Assembly: GCF_014652655.1 (NCBI RefSeq)
Contig: NZ_BMZF01000005.1
Span: 1 to 64,000 of the forward strand
DNA from: Paramylibacter ulvae
Lineage (GTDB): Bacteria > Pseudomonadota > Alphaproteobacteria > Rhodobacterales > Rhodobacteraceae
DNA: 64,000 nucleotides
Reading direction: 5' to 3'
Each line of letters begins with the position of its first letter. The stretch's first letter is position 1. This document shows, one piece after another, positions 37,052-45,664 of this stretch. Below the pieces are notes generated by a model that was not told where the DNA came from, did not search any database, and was given only the letters and a program-made list of their open reading frames with translations. Both the position numbers and the translations under genes were made by a program.

Positions 37052-38095
37052 ATGAAATACAATGAATTAGGTGAAACTGGAATTAAGGTTTCACAACTTT
37101 GCCTTGGGTCAATGACGTGGGGCACGCAAAACACCACGGCAGAGGGACATGCGCAAATTGATATGGCCTTGGATCACGGGGTGAATTTTATCGACACGGC
37201 GGAAATGTATCCGGTGAACCCGTTGACCAAGGATACCCAAGGCGACTCTGAGCGGGTTATCGGCGAATGGCTCGCCAAATCTGATAAACGTGCCGAAGTT
37301 GTGATCGCGACCAAGGTATCTGGGGCAGGATATAAAAATGTACGCGACGGCGCCCCGATTTCACGCAAAACGATTTTGACCGCAGTTGAAAATTCTTTGC
37401 GATCTTTGCAAACCGAATACATTGATTTGTATCAGCTTCACTGGCCCAACCGTGGGTCATATATGTTTCGCCAAAACTGGGCGTTTGATCCGACGTCCCA
37501 AGATAAATCACAAACCATTGATCATATGAACGAGGTTCTGAGCGTTCTGGATGAATTGGTAAAGGCGGGTAAAATTCGCGCGGTTGGTTTATCAAACGAA
37601 AGCGCATGGGGAACTACGCAATGGGTGCAACAGGCCGGTTTGCATGAATTGCCACGTATGGTGAGCATCCAAAACGAATATAGCTTGCTGTGTCGTTTGT
37701 TCGATACTGATCTGGCGGAAACAAGTCACAATGAAAATGTTGGGTTGTTGGCGTATTCGCCGTTGGCCACGGGATTGTTGACGGGCAAATATCAGGGTGG
37801 GGCGGTTCCCGCAGGATCACGTAGATCGCTGGTTGGCAATCTGGGTGGGCGTACATCTGATCGGGTTTGGGGCGCTGTTGATGCCTATCTGGATGTGGCG
37901 CAAAAACATGGAATTGATCCCACGCAAATGGCATTGGCATGGTGTTTAACACGTCCGTTTATGACGTCTGTTATTTTTGGCGCGACGAATTTGGAACAGC
38001 TTGAAAATAGCCTTGGCGCCGCGCGTTTGGTGTTGAGCGACGATGTGATGCGTGACATTGCAACCGCGCACAAAGCGCATCCAATGCCATATTGA
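37052..38095 (+). CDS. tas: NADP(H)-dependent aldo/keto reductase, Tas type
   Basis: 347 aa TIM-barrel reductase. MKYNELGETGIKVSQLCLG, SMTWGTQNT, DTAEMYPVNP (catalytic Asp and Tyr), IATKVSG (Lys), DLYQLHWPNRG (His) and GLSNESAWG follow the E. coli Tas protein closely. Substrate in vivo unknown. AAAGGA precedes ATG 37052; the frame extends upstream only into the divergent GNAT gene. The DMT carrier gene starts 13 bases after its stop and is probably cotranscribed. Confidence 0.9.
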   Translation: MKYNELGETGIKVSQLCLGSMTWGTQNTTAEGHAQIDMALDHGVNFIDTAEMYPVNPLTKDTQGDSERVIGEWLAKSDKRAEVVIATKVSGAGYKNVRDGAPISRKTILTAVENSLRSLQTEYIDLYQLHWPNRGSYMFRQNWAFDPTSQDKSQTIDHMNEVLSVLDELVKAGKIRAVGLSNESAWGTTQWVQQAGLHELPRMVSIQNEYSLLCRLFDTDLAETSHNENVGLLAYSPLATGLLTGKYQGGAVPAGSRRSLVGNLGGRTSDRVWGAVDAYLDVAQKHGIDPTQMALAWCLTRPFMTSVIFGATNLEQLENSLGAARLVLSDDVMRDIATAHKAHPMPY

Positions 38096-38108
38096 TGGCA
38101 CGCATTTA

Positions 38109-39017
38109 ATGGCATTGTGGATACCCATAACGATTGGCGCAGCTTTTGCGCAAAATTTGCGGTTTATGTTGCAAAAACATCTGCGTGCAACGGGATTGTC
38201 AACGGGTGGTGCAACGTTTGCTCGGTTTGTTTTTGCATTTCCGTTGGCTGGGATATTGGCTGGGGCTTTGTTGATCATGCGCGGGGAAACCTTGCCCACA
38301 TTTGGCGCACGGTTCTGGATTTTTTCCAGCCTTGGCGGGTTATCGCAAATAATTGCAACCATGTGTGTGGTGGCGTTATTTGCACAACGTAATTTTGCTG
38401 TTGGCATTACATTTAAAAAGACAGAGGTCGTTTTAGCGGCGATTTTCGGGTTTGTCGTTTTGGGTGATCGCATTTCAACCAACGGCTTTCTCGCGATTAT
38501 TGTCGGCCTGATTGGCGTTATCATCTTGTCGGACAAGCCCGATTTGAAAAGCGTTAAGAAATGGTATCATCCCCTTTGGAATAAATCGGCGGCACTGGGG
38601 ATTACATCGGGGGCATTGTTTGGGTTTTCAGGCATTGCATATCGGGGGGCCTCATTATCGCTTGGGCATGGTGATTTTTTGTTGCGTGCGACAATAACCT
38701 TGGCCTGTGTTACCGCGTTTCAAACGTTGGTTATGGCGATATTTTTATGGGTGAAAGAACAAGGCGAATTACAGCGCGTGTTCGCCGCGTGGCGTGTAAC
38801 CGCGTTGGTTGGATTAACGGGCATGATTGGATCATGGTTTTGGTTTATGGCGTTCACCTTGCAAAATGCCGCATATGTAAAGGCACTTGGCCAAATTGAA
38901 CTGGTGTTCACGTTTATCGGGTCATATTTCGTGTTCAAAGAACGCAACAGCACACGCGAATTGATCGGGATCGCATTGGTGGTTTTGTCGATTTTATTGC
39001 TGGTCTTGTGGCGTTAG
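38109..39017 (+). CDS. DMT-superfamily (EamA) transporter
   Basis: 302 aa with about ten hydrophobic helices forming two EamA repeats (about 5-135 and 150-300). The second repeat ends with ALGQIELVFTFIGSYFVFKE, the usual EamA signature. It is an inner-membrane exporter or permease of unknown substrate. ATG 38109 (MALWIPITIGAAFAQ) begins at the first helix. Its stop overlaps the stop of the convergent acyltransferase gene. Confidence 0.85.
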   Translation: MALWIPITIGAAFAQNLRFMLQKHLRATGLSTGGATFARFVFAFPLAGILAGALLIMRGETLPTFGARFWIFSSLGGLSQIIATMCVVALFAQRNFAVGITFKKTEVVLAAIFGFVVLGDRISTNGFLAIIVGLIGVIILSDKPDLKSVKKWYHPLWNKSAALGITSGALFGFSGIAYRGASLSLGHGDFLLRATITLACVTAFQTLVMAIFLWVKEQGELQRVFAAWRVTALVGLTGMIGSWFWFMAFTLQNAAYVKALGQIELVFTFIGSYFVFKERNSTRELIGIALVVLSILLLVLWR

Positions 39018-39940
39018 GATGCGTTGGCAATGATTGCGGCCAATGCGATGGACGCAAGGCGTGCCTCTGCTGGGTCGGCGCGGCTGGTCAATAAAATCGG
39101 GACCTTGGCCCCCATCACAACGCCTGCGGCACATGCACCAGCCGTGTAAACCAATGCCTTGAACAACGCGTTACCCGATACAATATCAGGTACGATAATG
39201 GCATCGGCATTCCCCGCCACAGGATCATCCAAACCCTTGGTCTTTGCCGCATCGCGCGACAGGATCAAATCCATTGCCAGCGGGCCAGAAACATCTGCAT
39301 CTGGTACTTCGCTTGCTGCCCAATCCGATAAATCCTTGGCGTCAATTGACGACGGTACCGATGGTATGGGTGTTTCGGTGGCGGATAGGATTGCAATTTT
39401 TGGGCGCTGTTGACCAAGCATTCGCATCAGCTTAGCACATTGGATTACGGCGGATTGGCGGGTTTTGATATCAGGTGTTACATTCACCGCCGCATCGGAA
39501 ATCAACAATGGGCGACTGTCGCCTTGGGTCATGTGAAAAATATGGACCAAACGTTCATCGGTGCGCAGCCCCGCATCGCGGTTCAATGCGGCCTTCATAA
39601 ACACATCTGTATGCAAATGGCCCTTCATTAAAACATCGGCGCGGCCTTCGCCGCACAATCGCGCGGCGGCGATTGCACTGTCTTCTTCGCCGTCTGTGTC
39701 AACAATTTCAAACTGCGAAATGTCCCAGCCCAATGCGATGGCCTGTACGGAAATTTCATTGGCGTCACCCGTGAAAATCGGTGTCATTAATCCCGCTTGT
39801 GTTGCTTCCATTGCGGCTTGCATGGGCAATGTTGCACCTGCTTGTGCAATGACAACGCGTGGGGCAGGGCAATTTTTTGCCTGTGCTAACAAAGATTTTG
39901 GTGCTGTGATTTTGGTGTCGTTCAAAAAAGCAGTATTCAT
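39014..39940 (-). CDS. Phosphate acetyl/butyryltransferase-like protein
   Basis: 308 aa of the PTA/PTB fold that moves acyl groups between CoA and phosphate. Conserved parts include ADVLMKGHLHTDVFMKA, RLVHIFHMT, LISDAAVNVTPD and the C-terminal ADAIIVPDIVSGNALFKAL. The size is that of a single-domain phosphate acyltransferase, without the DRTGG part of long Pta. No acetate or butyrate kinase gene lies beside it. ATG 39940 is preferred over a TTG six codons upstream. Confidence 0.83.
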   Translation of the reverse strand: MNTAFLNDTKITAPKSLLAQAKNCPAPRVVIAQAGATLPMQAAMEATQAGLMTPIFTGDANEISVQAIALGWDISQFEIVDTDGEEDSAIAAARLCGEGRADVLMKGHLHTDVFMKAALNRDAGLRTDERLVHIFHMTQGDSRPLLISDAAVNVTPDIKTRQSAVIQCAKLMRMLGQQRPKIAILSATETPIPSVPSSIDAKDLSDWAASEVPDADVSGPLAMDLILSRDAAKTKGLDDPVAGNADAIIVPDIVSGNALFKALVYTAGACAAGVVMGAKVPILLTSRADPAEARLASIALAAIIANAS

Positions 39941-40018
39941 GAGTTGTTTCGTTCCCAAACGCGTTTGGCGAATCCTAACAAAGCGATCAACAGATGAAAA
40001 CCCACTGATGTGGTGTAC

Positions 40019-40390
40019 TTAGGTGGTTTTGCCAAATCCATGCATGCGCTTGGCCCATTGCAATGCCACAAATGCACCTTTGATCCGCGGTAAGAAATAA
40101 AGTGCGAACGCCACGAACAAAATCGAAAAACCAACGCTCATCACTAACGGTTCTGGTTCGTATTTTTCGAACACGAATAACATCAACGGCCCCAATAAAT
40201 GCGCGGACACTAATATGGTCACATATGCAGGTCCATCGTCTGCACGTTGGTGATGCAATTCTTCGCCACATACGGGGCAGGTATCGCGTATTTTAAGATA
40301 CCCATCCATAATCGCACCCGTTCCGCAATTGGGGCACAGGCGTTTCCAGCCACGTTTCAGCGCTGGTTTTACGGGGCGTTCATCTGACAT
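40019..40390 (-). CDS. DUF983 family membrane protein
   Basis: 123 aa. A zinc ribbon (CPNCGTGAI and CPVCGEELHH) is followed by two transmembrane helices (AYVTILVSAHLLGPLMLFVF and VMSVGFSILFVAFALYF). Members have unknown function and are common in alphaproteobacteria. Two ATGs are possible: 40414 or 40390; the latter has GAGA upstream at a normal distance, so it is chosen. Confidence 0.82.
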   Translation of the reverse strand: MSDERPVKPALKRGWKRLCPNCGTGAIMDGYLKIRDTCPVCGEELHHQRADDGPAYVTILVSAHLLGPLMLFVFEKYEPEPLVMSVGFSILFVAFALYFLPRIKGAFVALQWAKRMHGFGKTT

Positions 40391-40576
40391 TGGATTCTCG
40401 ATCTTTGTTTCCATCCTGATGATATAGGGGATTTGTGGCCCATTCGCAGTGGGACAACCTGTCTTGCGGCGGGATGTCGCAAATTTTTTTGTTTTTCTTG
40501 CGACGGAAGTTCTGCATTTGCGCGTTTTACACTTGAAGCGCACAAAATGGCGCTGAGTAAACTTATGGAGCAGTAA

Positions 40577-41119
40577 ATGAAAAATTATGTAACCTCAGCA
40601 ATGATCGCGGCAATCGTTGCAACAAGTGCAAGCCTTGCATTTGCACCAATAGCATCGGCAAAATCTGGCCCTCAACGCCACGGCATGTCATTTGAAACAT
40701 TAGACATGGACAAAGATGGTTTTGTGACCGAGCAAGAATTGATTGCGCATAAAACCACGCGTTTTAACGAAATTGATGCAAACAAAGACGGTGGCATTAC
40801 CCAAGAAGAAATGGGCGAACACATGAAAGCGCGCGCAGAAGCGCGTGCCGAGAAACGGGCCGAAAAGAAAGCTGAAAAAGAAGCCATGAAACAGGCTGAT
40901 CCAGAACGCGCTGAAAAACGCATGGGCCGCATGTTTCGTGCCATGGATGAAAACACCGATGGTAAAATCGTGATCAGCGAATTGGGTGGGCCAGATGCCA
41001 CCAAGATCGTAGAGCGTCTTGACACCGACAAGGATGGCAAAATTTCAAAAGATGAAATGGAAGCCGCCAAAAAGATGCACAAAGGCAAGAAACCTGGGAA
41101 ACGTCATTCACACGACTAA
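40577..41119 (+). CDS. Secreted EF-hand protein
   Basis: 180 aa. A signal peptide ends near APIASAK. Four EF-hand-like calcium loops are visible: DMDKDGFVTEQE, DANKDGGITQEE, DENTDGKIVISE and DTDKDGKISKDE. Between the pairs is a highly charged helix rich in Ala, Glu, Lys and Arg (about 80-115). It is probably a periplasmic calcium-binding protein. GGAG precedes the ATG. It lies just upstream of an ECF sigma gene, and an 11-bp perfect hairpin separates the two, suggesting a functional group. Confidence 0.88.
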   Translation: MKNYVTSAMIAAIVATSASLAFAPIASAKSGPQRHGMSFETLDMDKDGFVTEQELIAHKTTRFNEIDANKDGGITQEEMGEHMKARAEARAEKRAEKKAEKEAMKQADPERAEKRMGRMFRAMDENTDGKIVISELGGPDATKIVERLDTDKDGKISKDEMEAAKKMHKGKKPGKRHSHD

Positions 41120-41127
41120 CCTGTTGC

Positions 41128-41153
41128 AAGCCAGAGAGTGATCTCTCTGGCTT
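41128..41153 (+). promoter_or_regulatory. Perfect 11-bp hairpin between EF-hand and sigma genes
   Basis: AAGCCAGAGAG (41128-41138) pairs fully with CTCTCTGGCTT (41143-41153) across TGAT. No T tract follows, so it is not a standard terminator; it may be an attenuator, a processing site, or a partial terminator that sets the ratio between the two genes. Confidence 0.6.
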
Positions 41154-41188
41154 GTCCACCAAGGGGTAATGGGTTAGGCAAAAGGGAT

Positions 41189-41767
41189 ATGATGGCCTTT
41201 GATGCAACAAATGAAGTAAGCGATGACGCACTGATGGTGCTCTATGCCAATGGGGATCCGCAAGCAGCGAGCCAATTGGCGTCACGACATGTTTCGCGCG
41301 TATTGGCGCTGGCTTATCGGATGTTGAATGATCGTGCCGAGGCTGATGATGTCGCCCAAGATGCCATGCTGCGCTTGTGGAAAATCGCACCGAAATGGCG
41401 CCAAGGTGAAGCAAAGGTTTCAACGTGGTTGTATCGTGTCGCATCAAATTTATGCACGGATCGCTTGCGTAAAAGACGCAGCACGGGTTTGGATGACGTG
41501 CCAGAAATAGAAGACGACGCTCCATCGGTCGAGACAGACATAATGACACGTGATCGCGCGGTTGCATTGCGCAACGCATTGCAACAATTGCCCGAGAGAC
41601 AACGATTGGCGGTTACGTTGCGCCACATCGAAGAATTGGCAAACCCAGAGATTGCCGAAATTATGGATATCAGCGTAGAGGCGGTTGAAAGCCTAACAGC
41701 GAGGGGAAAACGTGGTTTGGCAGAACTATTGTCAGATCAGAAAAGTAAGATTGGATTAGAGACATGA
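41189..41767 (+). CDS. ECF-type RNA polymerase sigma factor
   Basis: 192 aa. Region 2 (about 25-95) includes NDRAEADDVAQDAMLRLWK and STWLYRVASNLCTDRLRKR; region 4 (about 125-180) includes LPERQRLAVTLRHIEELANP and ISVEAVESLTARGKRGLAEL. AAAGGGA precedes ATG 41189. Its stop overlaps the ATG of the next gene (ATGA), typical of a sigma and its membrane partner. The two flanking envelope-type proteins suggest it answers an envelope or metal signal. Confidence 0.92.
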   Translation: MMAFDATNEVSDDALMVLYANGDPQAASQLASRHVSRVLALAYRMLNDRAEADDVAQDAMLRLWKIAPKWRQGEAKVSTWLYRVASNLCTDRLRKRRSTGLDDVPEIEDDAPSVETDIMTRDRAVALRNALQQLPERQRLAVTLRHIEELANPEIAEIMDISVEAVESLTARGKRGLAELLSDQKSKIGLET

Positions 41768-42123
41768 AATCAATTCAAAATGAACAAGATGCGTTTTTGA
41801 ACGATTTTTTCGATGCTGAAAAAGCGTCGCCTCCGATGGTGACTGATCAATTGATGGTCGCTGTTTTGGATGATGCGGCAACGATGCAAACGCCCCAGGT
41901 TGTGAGTGCTGCGCCACTGAAAAAATCAAGTTTTTGGGAACAAATTTCCAATGTCTTTGGCGGCTGGCAGGTTGCCGCGACGTTTGCAACATGCGTTTGT
42001 CTTGGAATTGGATTGGGATATTCAAGTTCGATTTCTGAACTGGTCAGCACAGATTACGCCGTTGCAGGCGAAGAAGAGTTTCAACTTGGCCTGAGCGGGC
42101 TGTTTGACGTTGCAGAATTGTAG
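41764..42123 (+). CDS. Small single-pass membrane protein, candidate anti-sigma factor
   Basis: 119 aa. The soluble N-terminal part is about 60 residues, followed by one hydrophobic segment (WQVAATFATCVCLGIGLGY) and a short tail with acidic patches. No known anti-sigma zinc motif (HxxxCxxC) is present. Overlap with the sigma gene and membrane topology make it a plausible anti-sigma factor, but this is inference. The CpxP/Spy-like gene starts 12 bp downstream. Confidence 0.7.
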   Translation: MKSIQNEQDAFLNDFFDAEKASPPMVTDQLMVAVLDDAATMQTPQVVSAAPLKKSSFWEQISNVFGGWQVAATFATCVCLGIGLGYSSSISELVSTDYAVAGEEEFQLGLSGLFDVAEL

Positions 42124-42135
42124 GATGAGATAACC

Positions 42136-42612
42136 ATGGGCGACCAAATTAAACACACAAAAAACTGGAAAAAGTACTTATTAATTGGTTCGGTTGGGCT
42201 CAACTTGATCTTTGCTGGTTTGATTGTGGGGGCGGTGATTAAAGGGAAACCAGAGCAACGATCTGCGGCTCCCATGGGAAATATGCGTGCGGTAATGTCG
42301 GCGCTGCCAGATGAAAAACGCAATGAGTTGCGCGCGATATTTGACCAAAATAAATCCAAGAACAAATTTGATAGAGCTAAATTTCGCGCAGCTGCTGAAA
42401 GCATTTCGAAGGCAGTAGAGGCCGTGCCGTTTAATCGCGCCGCTCTTGAAGCTGCGTTCGATCAACAGCAAAATATGGTATCAGTTGCCGCAAAATCAGG
42501 TAGTCAGGCATTTGTCGAAGTCATTTCGAATATGACCGATGAAGAACGTATGGTGTTTTCCAAACACATGCGTGAGAACCACAAAAAATCAAAGCGCAAA
42601 AAAGATAAATAA
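42136..42612 (+). CDS. Periplasmic metal-sensor-like protein (CpxP/Spy/CnrX type)
   Basis: 158 aa. An N-terminal helix (YLLIGSVGLNLIFAGLIVGAV) anchors a helical periplasmic domain with the CpxP/Spy-like pattern: ALPDEKRNELRAIFDQNK, RAALEAAFDQQQNM and NMTDEERMVFSKHMR, and a Lys-rich tail. Proteins of this group in CnrX-type systems sense metals and act on anti-sigma factors. No His-rich metal site is obvious here. Last gene of the EF-hand/sigma cluster. Confidence 0.82.
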   Translation: MGDQIKHTKNWKKYLLIGSVGLNLIFAGLIVGAVIKGKPEQRSAAPMGNMRAVMSALPDEKRNELRAIFDQNKSKNKFDRAKFRAAAESISKAVEAVPFNRAALEAAFDQQQNMVSVAAKSGSQAFVEVISNMTDEERMVFSKHMRENHKKSKRKKDK

Positions 42613-42613
42613 T

Positions 42614-43984
42614 TCATGTGCCACAATAATTGTACTGATCGCGTCCATGCGTTTTAGACTGGAATAATGCAGAGTCAGCGCGCGAAATAAATTTTTCAGC
42701 AGCTTCATATCCATCATGTATGGCAATACCGATGCTAGCGGTTACACGAACCTGTGTGCTAAATTCATCAGAAATAAATTGCGCTGTTCGAATTTTGTTT
42801 AAAATTCGTTTGGCGATAGATTGTGCGGTGGGCAAAAAACAATCGGGTAGCATCAATAAAAATTCTTCTCCGCCCATGCGCATGATCATGTCTGCGCTGC
42901 GGATGCAGTTTTTGAGCAATCCGCCAAGCTCCTTTAATATTTGATCGCCAATCACATGGCCATATGTGTCGTTCAACGCTTTGAAATTGTCCAAATCTAA
43001 CATCATAACCGCAAGTGGTTTGGTCATGGAACTTGGCTGGCGCATTAAGTGGGACAAATATTTCATGCCATAACGACGATTATAAAGCCCGGTTAAGGGA
43101 TCAATTTTCGATTCTTGCACATGATTGGATAATATATCACCCGCGGATGATTTGCGTCTGGTAAAATGAACCATGGATTGGATCCGCAAACCAAGGCGAT
43201 CAAGGTTTTCAGCGCCACAGGAATATTCCGACAACCCCAACCGCACAGCCATCGCATGGGACTGTGCATTGGTATGTTCAAAAACAACCAATACAGGTTT
43301 GTCGGTTTCTTTAATGAGACTGTTAATTTTCCAGACAAGCGATTGATCAGATCGAAATAATTTATCAAGAAACGGAATGATAATGATGTCCGCACGGGCG
43401 GTTTCATGGATCAATGCACCAGTATCGCAGTTTAACCCGATGCGTTGTGATTTGGTTCGCGTAAGGACCCGCATAATCTGATCACAAAGGGATGATCCGT
43501 CATTCAATACGCAAACATTAAAACGCCTTTTGACATGTTGAAAGGTGCTGGTGGTGTTCTCTGAAAAACCAGCCAATTCAGCAGTGCGCAGATGGGTAAG
43601 GCTTGCGTCCAATTCCGCCTTTCGACGATATAATGTGCGAATGCGCTGGATGAGGTAAGTGGGGTCATTTTCGGTTGATATCAAATCATCCGCACCACAG
43701 TTTTCCGCCGAAATCCAATCGTGAGGAGGCACATTATTGATTATTATGACGGGAAGATCGCAGGTTTTCGGGTCCGATTTTATCATGCGACAGATATTAA
43801 ACCCTGTCGTTTTTGCAAATCGTTCGGACACCAAAACCACATCTGGTCGTTGTTTTTCGATTGTATCACCGATAGTTTCATCACAGCCCGTTACGCAGAG
43901 ATCAAAGTATTCTTTCGCCAGCAACATTTTGAATGCGATGCGGTTGGTTACGATTGGATCCGCGATCAAAATTTTTCCCGGCAT
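42614..43984 (-). CDS. PleD-like diguanylate cyclase with degenerate receivers
   Basis: 456 aa. Two receiver-like domains (about 1-120 and 150-270) precede a GGDEF domain (about 290-456). The cyclase is complete: DPLTGLYNRRYG, MMLDLDNFKALND and the active site GGEEF, with an inhibitory RxxD site five residues before it (RSAD). In the first receiver the phospho-acceptor position reads VLVSERF, so Asp is replaced by Ser, and the acidic pocket is reduced; the second receiver also lacks the Asp. It may thus be active without phosphorylation. The ATG at 43984 (MPGKILIAD) is favoured over 43993. It is convergent with the sensor gene, one base apart. Confidence 0.9.
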   Translation of the reverse strand: MPGKILIADPIVTNRIAFKMLLAKEYFDLCVTGCDETIGDTIEKQRPDVVLVSERFAKTTGFNICRMIKSDPKTCDLPVIIINNVPPHDWISAENCGADDLISTENDPTYLIQRIRTLYRRKAELDASLTHLRTAELAGFSENTTSTFQHVKRRFNVCVLNDGSSLCDQIMRVLTRTKSQRIGLNCDTGALIHETARADIIIIPFLDKLFRSDQSLVWKINSLIKETDKPVLVVFEHTNAQSHAMAVRLGLSEYSCGAENLDRLGLRIQSMVHFTRRKSSAGDILSNHVQESKIDPLTGLYNRRYGMKYLSHLMRQPSSMTKPLAVMMLDLDNFKALNDTYGHVIGDQILKELGGLLKNCIRSADMIMRMGGEEFLLMLPDCFLPTAQSIAKRILNKIRTAQFISDEFSTQVRVTASIGIAIHDGYEAAEKFISRADSALFQSKTHGRDQYNYCGT

Positions 43985-44075
43985 TTTCCACATTCCACGA
44001 TAAAAGTTATGGTGAATTGAACGCTTTTTCTGTTAACGAAAGATTTACAATTTTAGGAAAATTGAGGAAAAATGA

Positions 44076-44360
44076 ATGTCGATGACGAAAGATCGTGCCG
44101 AAACAATTGGTTTGCAATGTTTGGAATGGCTGGTTGGCAACGACGAATTGTTACCAGTTTTTCTTGGGGCAACAGGGGCATCGGCACAGGATTTGCGTGA
44201 TGGTGCCGATCAACCCGATTTTTGGGGGGCAGTCCTTGATTTTTTGCTGATGGACGATAATTTTGTACGCGATTTTTGCACGGCGCAAAACCTGTCCCCC
44301 GAATGGCCATATATGGCGCGTCAGATGTTGCCAGGTGGTGACATTCCCAATTGGACCTAA
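44076..44360 (+). CDS. DUF3572 family protein
   Basis: 94 aa, small and acidic. CLEWLVGNDELLPVFLGATG and FLLMDDNFVRDFC are the typical blocks of this family, which in alphaproteobacteria lies next to pleD-type genes. Function unknown. It overlaps the convergent MarR gene by 4 bases. Confidence 0.85.
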   Translation: MSMTKDRAETIGLQCLEWLVGNDELLPVFLGATGASAQDLRDGADQPDFWGAVLDFLLMDDNFVRDFCTAQNLSPEWPYMARQMLPGGDIPNWT

Positions 44361-44812
44361 AGCTGGGAAAAACCGCGCTCTTCACCATCAAGCAATTTAT
44401 TGAGGATGTTTTCAAGCTGTTCCAATTCAACGGGCGACAGCTTTTCGCGAAACCACTTGCCGATAAATGCGACGCGTGGAATGGCTTGGTTCAATATCCC
44501 TTGGGCTTTGTCTGTCAGGGTCACGTTTGTGCTTCGTTTATCGCCAAGCCCGCCCGTGCGAACAATCAATCCTTCGGCTTCCATCTGGCGCAGGGTGCGC
44601 GATGCGGCGGTTCGGTTTATTCCGATAAATTCGGCAATTTGTGATGGTTGGTGTAGTTTTTCTTCGCCAACGGCGACCAAAACACACCATTTCATACGGG
44701 TAAGCCCTAATTTATGGAGCTCAGCTTCGAGCCTGCGTGAATTGGTTTGGCCGATTATGGTAAAACGATACCCAAATCCCGTTTGTAAATTATAGCGTTT
44801 TGCATTCGACAT
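44357..44812 (-). CDS. MarR family transcriptional regulator
   Basis: 151 aa winged-helix protein. The recognition part is QIAEFIGINRTAASRTLRQME and the wing GLIVRTGGLGDKRSTNVTLTDKA. MarR proteins act as dimeric repressors that respond to small ligands. Two ATGs are available (44821 and 44812). The divergent HAD gene lies 60 bp away and a palindrome lies between the two (44818-44836), a likely operator for self-regulation and for the neighbour. Confidence 0.88.
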   Translation of the reverse strand: MSNAKRYNLQTGFGYRFTIIGQTNSRRLEAELHKLGLTRMKWCVLVAVGEEKLHQPSQIAEFIGINRTAASRTLRQMEAEGLIVRTGGLGDKRSTNVTLTDKAQGILNQAIPRVAFIGKWFREKLSPVELEQLENILNKLLDGEERGFSQL

Positions 44813-44817
44813 AGTTC

Positions 44818-44836
44818 GCAATGTTAATTAACTTGC
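44818..44836. promoter_or_regulatory. Candidate MarR operator
   Basis: The perfect palindrome GTTAATTAAC (44823-44832) is flanked by GCAA on the left and TTGC on the right. It sits in the short divergent gap between the MarR and HAD genes, where a MarR-type operator would be expected. Binding is inferred. Confidence 0.45.
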
Positions 44837-44871
44837 ACCTCGTGTCAAACGCAAATACGAAAGCTCTCCTC

Positions 44872-45570
44872 ATGCCACAGCCCAAAATCAAAGCCGTTCT
44901 TTTTGACAAAGACGGGACATTATTTGATTTCAACGCGACGTGGGCTGCTTGGTGTAAAAACGTGATTTCTTTGCTGGCGCCCAATGATTTGCCTCGTCAA
45001 ATTCGTTTGGGCAATTCATGCGGGTTTGATGTTGAAACACTGGCGTTTGAAACAGGTTCAATTATCGTGAATGGCACCGCAGAGGAAACCGTTGGTGCAT
45101 GGATGGCGGCGGACAGCTTGTTATCGCTTGATACAATCGAACACATCGGGCGGGTGGAGTTTCAAAAGTTGCTGGCTGTTCCAGTGAAAGAACTGGTGAA
45201 AACCCTGCACGATTTAAAATCGAGTGGTTATGCGCTAGGCGTTGCAACAAATGACCTTGAAGAGAATGCGGTGAAACAACTGCTTGATGCGGGGATTTTC
45301 GAAATATTTGATTTTGTCGTCGGTAGCGACAGCGGCTTTGGTGGTAAACCTGATCCAGGAATGATATTTGGATTTGCCGATGCAATTGGCGTTCTCCCAG
45401 CCAACATCGCCATGGTCGGTGATAGCACCCATGATTTACACGCAGGTGATGCCGCTGGATGTTATCGCGTGGGGGTTTTAACAGGGCCCGCGGTGCGCGA
45501 CGAAATCGAACATGCCGCTGACATTATATTAAATGACATTTCCGAATTGCCACGGCATCTTTTGAATTAG
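44872..45570 (+). CDS. HAD-superfamily hydrolase (phosphoglycolate-phosphatase-like)
   Basis: 232 aa. Motif I is FDKDGTLFDF, motif II lies in ALGVATND, the Lys in GGKPDPGM and motif III in MVGDSTHDLHAG. It should dephosphorylate a small metabolite. ATG 44872 (MPQPKIKAVLFDKDG) gives the usual start; no strong ribosome site. Divergent from the MarR gene and possibly under its control. Confidence 0.88.
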   Translation: MPQPKIKAVLFDKDGTLFDFNATWAAWCKNVISLLAPNDLPRQIRLGNSCGFDVETLAFETGSIIVNGTAEETVGAWMAADSLLSLDTIEHIGRVEFQKLLAVPVKELVKTLHDLKSSGYALGVATNDLEENAVKQLLDAGIFEIFDFVVGSDSGFGGKPDPGMIFGFADAIGVLPANIAMVGDSTHDLHAGDAAGCYRVGVLTGPAVRDEIEHAADIILNDISELPRHLLN

Positions 45571-45664
45571 GGGCAATTTTCGCCAACTCAGACGCTCAAA
45601 CGTCGCTTCTGCGCATTATTTGTTCTTGTGCTTGCTAAGCTGTTGGAAAACAGCGGAGGTTCAA

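Noticed and set aside
44033-44047. CtrA-type site TTAA-N7-TTAA near the PleD-like gene
   Set aside because: The second half-site is TTTA, and one imperfect match is expected by chance in AT-rich sequence.
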